Part shown: positions 32,700-43,450 of the stretch, in pieces
Position numbering within the stretch: position 1 is the first letter of the stretch
Layout: every line of letters begins with the position of its first letter
Source of the DNA: Bryopsis sp. KO-2023
Taxonomy: Eukaryota; Chlorophyta; Ulvophyceae; Bryopsidales; Bryopsidaceae
NCBI GenBank assembly: GCA_030272585.1
Contig: BSYQ01000002.1
Location: 4,650,001 to 4,714,000, forward strand
DNA: 64,000 nucleotides
Direction of reading: 5' to 3'
Program-made: the position numbers and the translations under genes
Notes under the pieces: model-generated
Database searches by the model: none
What the model saw: the letters and a program-made list of their open reading frames with translations, nothing else
What the model was told of the DNA's origin: nothing

Positions 32700-35644
32700 C
32701 TGTGCAAGGTCAGCACAAGGTGCAGGATCTGATGGACTTGCACAGAACGTGGCAGGTTGTATGCGAGAGTGAGAAGTGCGTAGCACACATTAAGTTGCTG
32801 CGACCAGGAAGAGTTGCAGTGTACGCAGTGAGTGCGACTGATGCAGGCATCGCTTAACTGACTCAGGTTGAGCGCAGGTTGAGCGTAAGTTGAGCGCAGA
32901 CGTGAGATGCAAGAGTGTTACGTGCTTGCAGGGTTACATTTGAGTGATCTGATCATTTCGTTGGTTGATTGAAGTGACTTTAGAAGTAGTGAGCTGCAGA
33001 TTGATTGCAGGATCAGGTGATCTATAATCTTCTGATTGCAGCATACATTCTGGAATAGATGTATGATCACATTAGAAAGGATTTCAGAGTTGCAGTCAAA
33101 TTTTCAGGCTGAAGTGAGGGAGATGTTCTGAAAGGCTTTGAATTGATCACAAGTTAGTGGGGAAAATTCTGGAAAGAGTCTTTGAGACCAGGCAGATTTT
33201 TCAGGGAAGATTTGATATTCTTTCAAAAGTCTGGTGGTGATATTTGACAGCTTTATTGGTCAGAAGTTAGGAATTCTCTGATCAGGAGTTCCTCCTTGTT
33301 TGCTTGGATTTGTGCATTTGTTAGTGGAGATTTATCCTTGGCTCAGTGGATTTGAGCAGTGGTGGTGACTTATCATTTCAGAGTGTTGAAGGTTGCAGTG
33401 GAAAAATTCTTGGCTTTAGTGGCAGGTCAGAACATGTGTCACATCAGCTTTGATGTGATTGTGCATACATATTTTGGATGTTTGTACATCAGGAACACTT
33501 GCTACATTTGTGTTGATTGTGGGAACATTTTCAGGTGTTTTAGTGATTGCACAATAGCTTGAGGGAATTTTTCAGAGTCGTTTCTGAACTTGAAATGAGG
33601 AGAACTGAAGGTCAGAACTTATTTTAGAGTTGCTTGCAGAAAGCTAAGGCACTTTTCAGTTCTACTCTATTGGTCAGTTGAGGTATAGTGTTTGTGTTTC
33701 TGTGGAAGGGTTGTCTTGTCTTGTCTTTTTCTTGATGGACCCTATGGTATATTGCTCTGATTTCTGAATAGACCAGTGGCAGGTTATTCTCAGAAGAATG
33801 TCAATGACATGAAGTTTTCGTTCTATAATAGACTAGTGGCAGATTATTTTCTGTTGTTTGGTGGGACAAGTGACAGAATATCAGTCTTTTTATAGATCAG
33901 TGGCAGATCATTTTCTGTTGTTGGCAGGGCAGATATTAGGTGTGTTGGCAAGGTATTTTTCTGCGGCAGCCTTGCTTGGCAGGTCAGAAAAAGATGTAGA
34001 TTTTTGAAGGGACCAATAGGTCCATGGAACTCTTCTTTAGTAGGCTGAGTGATAGTGGTGAATTGAAGAAATGTTTGGTACAGCAGTAGCTGATCTTTTC
34101 TTCTATTATGGGTGTTCTGAAATAGGACATCTTCTATTTTCCGCTAGCAGAAAATTTTCAGTCAGATACATTGATATGAGGGCAGGTTATTTTGTCAAAG
34201 GATGCCCCTTATTGAGCAGAAAACATTTGCTAGTGATTAGAGAATTTTCTGGAAGGGAACAATACTCAATTGTGGTAGTATTGTTAGAGACTGAATTTTC
34301 AAAGGTAGTCTAGGGAAATTCTGGAAATTAAGCTGTTTGAAAATACTGATTGTCTTTCAAAGAGAAAAGAAATCAAATGGGGAGGATGAAGTGTTAAAAC
34401 AGCCACATCCTACCCATTGATTGAGAGGCTATTTTCATTGGTTGATGGTAGCATTTTCTCAGTACTTAGGTTTTTATTTCAACAAGACTTTGGTGGGAGC
34501 AGAGTTGGTTGAAGAAGCTTAGTCTTAGAGAAAAGGAATTTCTGGTTACACTCTTGGTTATTTATCTTTGAGGTGTTGGAAAATAAGTTTTCAGGTTATG
34601 TCTCATTCTGGAAGTTTATTCAGGTTTCCAGAAAATTTGAGGACAGTTATTGAATTAGCAGTAGTACTCTTGAGGCAGAGAAAAAGTGCAGAAGTCTATA
34701 GGGCAGATGGCTGAACAAAAGAGAAGTTTTCTTTGCTTGTTTGGTATAGTTCTGTTCTTCCTTTTTCATTTGGATGAAGAGTGGTTGCTGATTTTCAAAG
34801 GGAGTATATTTCTGATAGTTATTTTGGTAGAGTTTCTATCCTGTTGGAAGCATAAAGTATATTAGTGATATGCTGGAGTCACCTGAAGTTTTCATGCATT
34901 CTTTACACAAAGAAACTGTGGCAGATTTTTGTGTTTGGACTGCCATAATATACTTGGTGGTTTGTTGTGACAAAAGAAAGAGGTGCACTCAGTATTTTGC
35001 TGATTTATTAAAGTAAAACAGGAGAAGAAAAGAAGGAAAGTGAAATGTGGCAGATTTTATATCCTTGGGCAGCACCTGACTACAATGCTTTTTACGAGAA
35101 GAGTACAAGTAGAAAAGAGAAAACAAAGGAAAGAGTTTAAGGTGACGAGCACCAGGTGGTGCTTATGGGTTGTGAAGTGAGAAAAGGAGCGCAAGACTTG
35201 CAGATATCTCTTGCAGATGCAAGCCATGTGTAGCTACATCTGAGGAGGTAGTGTATGTGTGGAGCCACACTCATGTAGGGCAGCAGGGTTGCCCCAAGTC
35301 TTGAAGGAAGAGAAAGTCCGGGGAGGACTTACAGGAGTGACAAAAGAGGCGAAGGTGGACAGAAGTGGAGTGTGAGAAGGCCGGCGTAGCCACTCACACA
35401 GGGTGTTACCTCAGGGGAGGGTAGCCTATGGGCGCGGAGTCCATTCCGTAGTTGGAGTGCCGGTGCAGCCGCAACACGGAGAAGTAAGTCTGGAGGATGG
35501 AATTTCTGCAGGTGGTGGTCCGGGCAAGGACACTGGTGCAGGAAATTCTGGAGGCCTTGAGGAGAAGGTGAGCAGTGCTGCAGGTGGCCCGCTAGGCGAC
35601 GAGGGGGACGGTCCCCCAGGGGACTTGCAGACTGCGCAGTTAAC

Positions 35645-35860
35645 GAATTGGCGGGCACTCTGATGGAGGCAGAGTATCTCGCAAGTAGGTCAGTGGATGA
35701 ATTGGCGGGCACTCTGATGGAGGCAGAGTCTCTCGCAAGTAGGTCAGTGGATGAATTGGCGAGCACTCTGATGGAGGCAGAGTCTCTCGCAAGTAGGTCA
35801 GTGGATGAATTGGCGGGTACTCTGATGGGGGCAGAGTCTCTCGCGAGTAGGTCAGTGGAT
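35645..35860 (+). repeat. 54-bp tandem repeat, four units, open in frame
   Basis: Units start at 35645, 35699, 35753 and 35807 with a few substitutions. In the frame that runs to 36070 each unit encodes 18 residues of the form ELAGTLMEAESLASRSVD. The surrounding frame is short (about 140 codons), so this is either a relic of a structural protein of element C or a chance frame through a tandem array. Confidence 0.8.
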
Positions 35861-38800
35861 GAATTAGTGGGTGTTGCCGCTGGGGCAGCAGCATCTGCTG
35901 GAATTTTGAAGGAGGTTTCAGGGAATGAGGAGGCTGGTCGGCCGAGTGGAGCCACCACCTCTCAGGTCTCGGAGGCAGGGGGTGTAGGGCCATGTGGGGT
36001 CGCACCTGACCTGCATGATTTTTCAGTGTATGTCGATTCTGATGGTGTTCTGCAGGCACATCAGACTTGATTTGGTGAGCGAGAAGTTATGGGCTGGGTA
36101 GACCTAATGAAGTCTACTTTCAAGGACATAGTCCAAACTTCGTTCTATGGAAGTGAAGTGTACATGCCAAGCAGGCCGTGTGCGGCGTGCGGCTGAAATG
36201 AGAATACATGCCAGGCAGATTGTGTACGGCGTGCGATTGATGTTTTGAGAAGGAACTGAATTTTTATTGTCGGTGATTTCGTGACGTGGAGAAAATCGTA
36301 TATCGATAGGTAGGGATGTAGAATTGGAATATCTACATCTTGCCTATAACTAGAAGCTAGCTGGGGTTCTGAAGTTGGCTGGAGAAATTTTCAGTGGATG
36401 CAGTACCATGTGAGCTGCATCTGAGAAAAAGAAAGAAAAAAAAAAAAAAAATCAGGAAAGGTGTTGAAGGAATGTAGTTGAGTCGAAGGAAAATACAATG
36501 ATCTTTTCTAGGAGTTGCAGAGTGTGAAGAGACCTCAGCTCTGGAGGAAAGAACTCTGATCCTCTTGAGTTTTTGGTTTAGAAAAATATCTGATGCATTG
36601 TGAGATTTATCTTTGTGGTGTTAGTATTTGTTGCCTTGAGTATGGTTGATTAAAGGGCAGATATAGAAACCTACATAAGAGTTTTCATTTCAGTTTTGTT
36701 GATGGAAATTAGTTTGGCAAATCAGTGGCAGAATTACAACATTTGAAAGGCTTGAAAATAAGAGATTTGGGCTCTATTTCAGACTGCAGATGGAGTTGCA
36801 GTTTTTGCTTGAAAGGAGGACTCTGATTTCTATTTTACAGGTCCATAGACTGGTTGTTGAGCTGAAAAATTTCTGAGGGAAATTCAGGGTTCCCTGTGAA
36901 AGATATGGTTGTGTCAAACTGCATCAGAGATAGCAATTTTCAGTGACAGAAGTTGGTATTGTTGCAGTCACTTTTGGACCTAATTGGCAGTGACTGAAAT
37001 CTGGAAAATGCTTTATTTTGATTCGATACATTAGATCTGGTTTGAGTTGCAGATTTTCAGAAGATCAAGAAAGAAAATCAGGGGTGAGGTATATATTTCT
37101 TATTTCTTTGAGAAGTCCATAGATCCATGGACCAGCGGTAGTTCAAATATTATTGTGAGAAATATAAAGCTCAGAAGGAAACGCAAAAGGATTTTCAGTT
37201 TCTGAAGACCTATCTCTGATTTGGTGTTTGAATCAGTGGAAATCAGCAGAGTTAGAGAAGAAAAGAATGGTTCTCTCGGATTTTCAGGCAGGATTCAGAT
37301 TTTCAGGTGGATTTCTTCTTGAGTTTGTTTGCAGTGGTTAGACATGAAGTATCATGAGTTGGCAGCTCTCTTATTTCATGACGATGTACTAGTAAACACA
37401 ATGGGCTATTGTTTGAACTTGATGCATGGATAGCATGGTGTCAAAGATCAGGAGCTGAAGGTTATGACATTCGTTGGTCAGGTTCAGCTTTACATACAAA
37501 GAAACATAAGGGACTGTGAAATTTTTTGCAGGTGATCTGGAAATTTGTTATGGGCAGTTGATACATTGTAGGTGCAGAACCTAATAGCTGCAGAGACACT
37601 TTGCAGGGCTGCAAAATTTTCTGTGTTTTCTTTATTTTCTATTTCTTTTCGGGTCAATGGAACAGAAATAGCCTTGATCTTTGGTGGTATGATTGGTGTA
37701 TATTTGTGTGGACAAACTATATCAGAAAGGTTGAGAACTGAACATTTGGTTACAATCTGGGGCAGCAGATTATTCTGACTTTGGCAGAGCAAATTCAGGC
37801 CTTCAGTTTTTCAGGCTTGTTTTCTGAAGTAGTTTGTTCAGTTGTTTGGGGTTATTTGGCTGCTCCGAACAGCTCAACTTTCTGTAGCTGGTACAGTGAT
37901 ATGGTTTTGCATGGTTGCATGGTTTCGCTTGAGGACAAGCTCCATTTCAGATGGGGAGGGGGCCTCGGTTGAACCGATGCGTTTCATTTTTGTTTTTCCA
38001 AACTTGCATTTATTTCAGTAGGTGTTGCAAAGAGACACACATCTTCATCAAGGTTCTAAGGAAAGGAAGAGGTTGTTAGTAGTACTCTTTCAGAGCTGAT
38101 GGGAATTGATGGATAGTGTTTGCAATATCTTGGTGGTCAGTAAATATGTGTTTTCAGTTCTACTATTCTTGCAGAGTGGATTAAGCAACTAGGCATAGTT
38201 CACTACTTTGGGACGATGCAGAATTAAAACATTTGCAGTCTAGCAAGGGTGTTTCTGGTGGACTGAAATATTCCGGTACGTGACACATATTTTGCTGTGG
38301 ATTTAGTTGGTTTGGAAGTTACAGAAGTTTGCATGACCATTGATTGAATCAGTTAGATCGGTGCTTACTTGAGGTTTACTGAATTTCAGAGGGTACATTG
38401 GTATGGATTCTTTCAGCACTCAGTTGTTGGATATTTATCAAAGAAAAAGGAAATATCACTGAGTGAAGTCTTGCTGGTTGAAAGAAAGGGTTGATTTCAT
38501 TAAGTCAGGATAGGCCAAGTGGAATTTCTGGGTTTTCATATACTCTGGTTTGTATAGATTCATATATGGGAAAACCGGAGAAGGCATAGAAGAACTCGGA
38601 ACAATTAATGCAATCAATCTGTAGGTACTCTGAACATTCATGACTCAGGAGAGAGGAAGCAGGAACAGAAGGGAGCATGCTTCAGGGAAAAATTGAGGAG
38701 CAAGCTCACTTCTTCATTGAAGAACATCTGGAGACTTGTTGTTGCAAGATCCTATCGCTCGCTTTTCATTGCTATGCGGAAGGCTAACTTGGTGGAGACA

Positions 38801-39695
38801 TGTGGCAGCTCACTATGCAGCAAGGAGCTTCAACTCTGAGGAGCTGCTGGAGTGACTGGTGATCTCTTGGTTTTCAAAAGGTTGAAAACTTCTTTTGGGA
38901 GAAAGAACTTCAGTCATTCAACCTTCTTCTTTACTCCAAGACAGTTTGCATATTGTGAAAGTGGTATTTTGCTAAGTTGCAAATTTTGGCAGCAACAGTT
39001 TGTAGAGTTCTGGATTGTGGCAGTACCAGTTTGCAGGGTCGCAGACTGTGGCAATAGTTGCAGAGATAATTTGCAGACAGTGGTGGCAGTTTGCAGGTTT
39101 TCAATATGCAATTGTTGAGTTGGAAATTATGGGACACTATGAAGTTTCAGAAGTTTTGGTAGTTGCAAAATATTTGTTGTCTTTCTTTCATCATTGGCAA
39201 ATGATATTTCTGAATAGCAACATTCATATCGTAAAGAAGGCAGAAGGGTGAATTGCTGAGCCTCTAAAAGCTGCAGCAGATTTTTGTTATTTTTCTGTTG
39301 GATTTTCTTATGATCAAAATAAAAATCTGTTGAGTTAACAGGCTGCAGAAAGGAATTGAATTTTGTTCAGTAGCACATTACAATTCCGAAAGAGAAGTTT
39401 ATTCGGTTTTCTTGTTTGTGTCATTGGGATTTTCCTGAGCAGTTTTCTAGGCAATTCAAAGGTATACATCAGAATGTTGAGAAAGAGGCTATACTTTATT
39501 TTGCAATTTTTCAAAAAAAATATTTTCAGTGGTCAGTCCTTCCAAAAGGTGTTTGGCAGTTGGCAAGATGGGATAGCAACTTTTCAAACTGAACTTTGAG
39601 GCAGAAGTTTCTTTGGGTGTTTGAAATCCAAGGGACAAGGTTGTTATCGTTCTCTTAGGGCAGTAAGGGACTACTGCCAACTAGATGGGGAGGAA

Positions 39696-40345
39696 TGTAG
39701 TGATTCGGCAGAATCAAAGGCGATTCAGGCAGACCTGCAGGCTTGCAGACTGGCAGTGATTGGGCTGACAGATTAGGCTGCAGGTTGACTGCTATGATTC
39801 GGCAGAAGCAGGAATGGCTCAGGTCCTTTAGACCTGCAGACTGATAGACTGGTAGTCAGCAGATTGGCAGACTGACGAAGTGGCAGAGTAGTCGGGCTGA
39901 CAGGTTGCTGACGACAGGCAGGTGCTGGCAGCGCTGCAGAACGTGGGCTGCAGAGCTGGCAGGCACAAAGTTCTAGAAGGTCTTAGGTGGCAGACTCAGG
40001 ACCGCGCAGTACCCTGCAAGTGGACTGAGCTGCATGATTGAAAGGGGGCTGAAAGGGACTTGGCAGTTTGATGGTCTGCAACACTGATGCAGACTGATGT
40101 TATAGTTTAGGATCAGTTTGGATCAGGGTTGGAAGAAACGGTATAAGTTGTTGGGGCTTGGACATTCTTGTAACTTAACCTAACCTTAGTTTGGAACCTG
40201 ATCTCGCCCTTGAACCTTGCTAGGTTCAAGTGTTTCTCCCATGGTCGTTCAATAGAACGGCAGTTTCAGACTGGCAGACCGGCAGGGTCGCAGTCTTCGA
40301 TGGACTTGAGTGGAAAAAGCGATCTGCAGGGGCAGAGTCGTTACA
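39696..40345 (+). repeat. Element C, 3' LTR
   Basis: 650 bp, differing from the 5' LTR at about twenty places, mostly clustered in the last 50 bp. Confidence 0.9.
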
Positions 40346-42157
40346 GTTGTGAGATGTCTCTAGAACATTGTGAGATGTTTCAATAGGCTTAGGTGATGAA
40401 GGGACGTCGTAGGGCAATTAGTTAATTCTGGAAGGTCAGCCGTGGTACTTGTAGCGGCAAGTGTTGGGGATTGTAACCTTAGTTTTGCAGCCAACCACTA
40501 TTGCGTTACCCACAAGCTTCACAATCAGGCAGCTTACTAGCACATAGGGGGGGATGATGAACGCGTTGATGACAGTGGTCACGCTTGGATGGATTGCGGG
40601 CTTATATTGTATATATATGTATTCTTCTGATTTTTGAACACCCTTTAAGCAAAATGGGTCCTAGATGATGACAAGCGCCTTTCTTCGCGTGATGCCTCGT
40701 TCTCGTTTGTGAGCCATGTAAAATATAAGAAACGATGTAAACCGAGGGTATATACGTTGTCACAACTAATAGTTATAATAGCGTTAAATACCGTTCTAAT
40801 ATCATAACCTCAACACAATTTGAATCCTCTGTATCTAATCACTGGAGCATCAGATGTCTTTGAAATTTTGATGGTGTGACAAATGTGATAAAACACATTA
40901 CCGCTTCCTTCAATTGCGCATCGTTGTTGTTATCTTGCTGAACGTTGTTATTTGCTCGACCTACGTTATTTTGCTCAAAAAAAATGCCGATACCAACCAC
41001 TGTGGCCGTCCTTTTCCCTCGCAGACCCGAGGAGGGCGGCCACCGCAAGCTTCATGCTTGGAGATCTGCCGGAAAGTGATCGTGAGGTCGTTAACAAGCT
41101 TCAAGGCTGGGGCAGGATCGCCACCGTGTTGCTGTTTGGGGTTGCGGCGGAATCGATGGTGGTCTGGTTCTTTCTTCCTTAGTGAATTGCCAAAAGAGTT
41201 CTCGAGTATATCTTGAAACCGATATTTTCCCCACAATTAGAATGGTTTTCCCGACTGTGGAATATCATGGTGGTTTTTTCCACTGGGACAAATACGTTTT
41301 TAGAAGCCTCCAATAATTGGGATTGCAAGAAGCATAGTGAGGAAATCAATTCTAAGATCACGACGTAGTTCATATCTTTTTGATAAAGACTTTCTCTGGT
41401 TCTACCTTCTATCATTAATTTATGGGTACGATTACTTGCCACTTGGGTTTCCTCGGATTTTGAGAATCAGTTTGATTCTGATCACGAGTCTTATCATCGT
41501 ATTTAAATTTTCGCAGGAGTGGGTGACGCTGAAAGAGGTGCAAGAAGATGAAGATAAAGATCGAATTATTTGTTTTCTTCACGAGAAATTCCTATCTATT
41601 GCGACGACAAAGATTGACCGCAAGAAAGGGCCAGCTTCAAAGAGCTACGTCAAGAACATTGTTAAGGGTCTCGAGTACCCTAGAAAGTTTTTGTAGCGGT
41701 TTTGTGGCGCTCTAACAGTTGAAGAGCGACAACACTGTCACGGTGCCTCATGCAAGAAGACCAAACATAAAGGCCTTATTCAAGAAGGCTGCTGAAATCG
41801 AGATCGAGGAATGGATGATAAAAAGTTCAATCCACTTCATAAAGTTTGATCCACAATAGAATCTTTCCGAATGTTCTCGGAAGAAACCCACAACCCAATT
41901 GATACTAAATCTAAGGTTGGCTTACCATTGACGTTGTTGAGGTGGGTTATTTGTTGAGTCCCAGTGAGGTAGAATACGAAAATAAGCAAGTATGACCGTT
42001 TGGGGCGAGAGTTAGCGAGGCAATATGAGCATCACGAGTGTCGTGTCGTTCTACTGATGATGAGCAAATATCTAATCTCGTTATTATATATAGAGAAAAG
42101 CCGACCTCCATAGGTTCACCAGCACGACAATATTAGAGGTCTCTGACGATACATCTT

Positions 42158-42600
42158 GATTAAATCGGGCCAGGTAGGGTGGTTTTCGAATCCTTGGTAG
42201 TGAAGCAGTTTACTTCGTGTAAAAAAGAAACATCCAAGCAGAAGAAATATGTTTTGTTGGTGAGAACAACCGGGGGAGTCGTTCGGTGATACATGGGCGT
42301 GATCAAATCGGGCCAAGTAGGGTGGTTTTTAAATGCTTGCTAGTGAAGTAGTTTACTTCGTGTAAAAAAGAAACATCCAAGCGGAAGAAATATGTTTCGT
42401 TGGTGAGAACAACCGGGGGAGTCGTTCGGTGATACATGGGCGTGATCAAATCGGGCCAAGTAGGGTGGTTTTTAAATGCTTGCTAGTGAAGCAGTTTACT
42501 TCGTGTAAAAAAGAAACATCCAAGCGGAAGAAATATGTTTCGCTGGTGAGAACAACCGGGGGAGTCGTTCGGTGATACATGGGCGTGATCAAATCGGGCC
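42158..42600. repeat. 143-bp tandem array, three units
   Basis: The word aaatcgggcca recurs with an exact 143-bp period (unit starts 42158, 42301, 42444, remnant at 42587). The second and third units are nearly identical; the first is more diverged. Each unit includes ttacttcgtgtaaaaaagaa and an accgggggagtcgttcgg segment. No coding content. Confidence 0.9.
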
Positions 42601-42639
42601 AGGTAACTACCCGTTAGTGGCAACGAAAAAGTTGTTTTG

Positions 42640-42890
42640 CTAGCGGTACATCCTAGCGCATTATTGAAACGTCCACTCATCGTCCTTAAAAGGAAGATGG
42701 TGACTAACGAGATGCTTCATATCTATATTGCAGACGGAAGTCAATTATCGATTCCCACTATGATCATCTTCCCTGAACAACATCAACGAACCTTTGTGGT
42801 ATGTTTTGGTGGAATTAAAAGGAAGACTCTGATTCTTGCCTTTGATGCTATCGATGCTTTAATAATGGTGGGGATAGTTCCTTTTTAGTT
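42640..42890 (+). pseudogene. Possible retroelement protease relic
   Basis: A frame here contains IADGSQL, like the ADG motif that follows the active site of Gypsy proteases (LADGTL in element B). It ends with ALIMVGIVPF, like YDMILGLPWL. The resemblance is short and the base composition AT-shifted. If correct it is an old fragment from the same kind of element as the Gag relic 0.5 kb downstream. Confidence 0.35.
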
Positions 42891-43325
42891 TTAGGTCATG
42901 ACTCATGATACGATTTTTAGAGCCCATTCTTTCTCATTTCAATCAATGAAAAGTGCGTGATGGGCCAAGTTTGGATAAAGACGACGAACGGCTTGTAGAA
43001 AAAGAGCGTAGGAGATGTTAAAAACAAACACGATAAATATGTAAAAAAACATCTACTCCATTGAATACTCCATCTTCTAACGATTCCCTGCTTCAAAACG
43101 CTCGGAGTGGTGGTAAGAAAAAGGGTGGGACTGCTTTGAAGAGAAAGGGTAGGACTTCTTCGATGGAGAGTGGGACTAAGAAGGGGAAGCTAGTCTCTCG
43201 TGAGCTCATGTATGCGGTGATGCCGTCAAATAACCTTTGGTTGATATAAGGGTAGTGCTGGATCAGATTTAGAGGCCGCCGAGAACCAACGCCAAGGTCC
43301 TCTATATTTGTTTCGTATTTGAGAC

Positions 43326-43450
43326 ATCAGCAAATCGATGTGCATCAACAGGAAGTTAAAGTGCACGAAGTGGGTCAAGATTTGTTACGATGTTTATGTT
43401 GCATTAGTTTCTAATGTCCAAGAAGTAGCTCATATCCTAGAAGCCAAATG
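43326..43450 (+). pseudogene. Ty3/Gypsy Gag relic
   Basis: Reads HQQIDVHQQEVKVHEVGQ and then VSNVQEVAHILEA in another frame, matching the element B Gag N-terminus (HQHINVHQQEVHVHGVDE, SSNVQEVAQNLEG). The copy is a broken fossil with more than one break and a shift toward A and T. It shows that AT-rich blocks hold old copies of the elements seen elsewhere in the window. Confidence 0.65.

Larger units (their letters stand above)
31773..39695 (+). other. Element C interior
   Basis: The first 1.2 kb is built from gcgcag/gcaga words with local duplications. The remaining 6.5 kb is rich in T, G and A and poor in C on the plus strand, with very many ttttcag and cagtggcag words. A segment of about 60-65 bp (agaYYagtggcagattattttctg) recurs at about 33770, 33829 and 33895. 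Only short frames occur, apart from the repeat-bearing one near 35648-36070. I recognise no protein domain. Confidence 0.6.
31112..40345 (+). mobile_element. Large LTR element without gag or pol (element C), LARD-like
   Basis: A 9.2-kb element bounded by LTRs at 31112-31759 and 39696-40345. The primer-binding site TGGTTTCGGAGC is at 31761-31772 and a purine tract (gatggggaggaa) at 39684-39695. No protease, reverse transcriptase or integrase motif is found in about 7.9 kb of interior, and frames are short. It is either a non-autonomous LARD moved by another element's proteins or a decayed copy. The LTRs agree closely, roughly 96-97 percent by eye, which favours a fairly recent non-autonomous element. 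No matching target duplication was found. Confidence 0.85.

Noticed and set aside
35329-35958. 209-codon minus-strand frame opposite the 54-bp array
   Set aside because: Arrays with units divisible by three keep several frames open; this one has no domain.
42158-42600. CRISPR-like array
   Set aside because: Units are 143 bp long with no short repeat/spacer alternation, and the DNA is eukaryotic; it is an ordinary tandem repeat.
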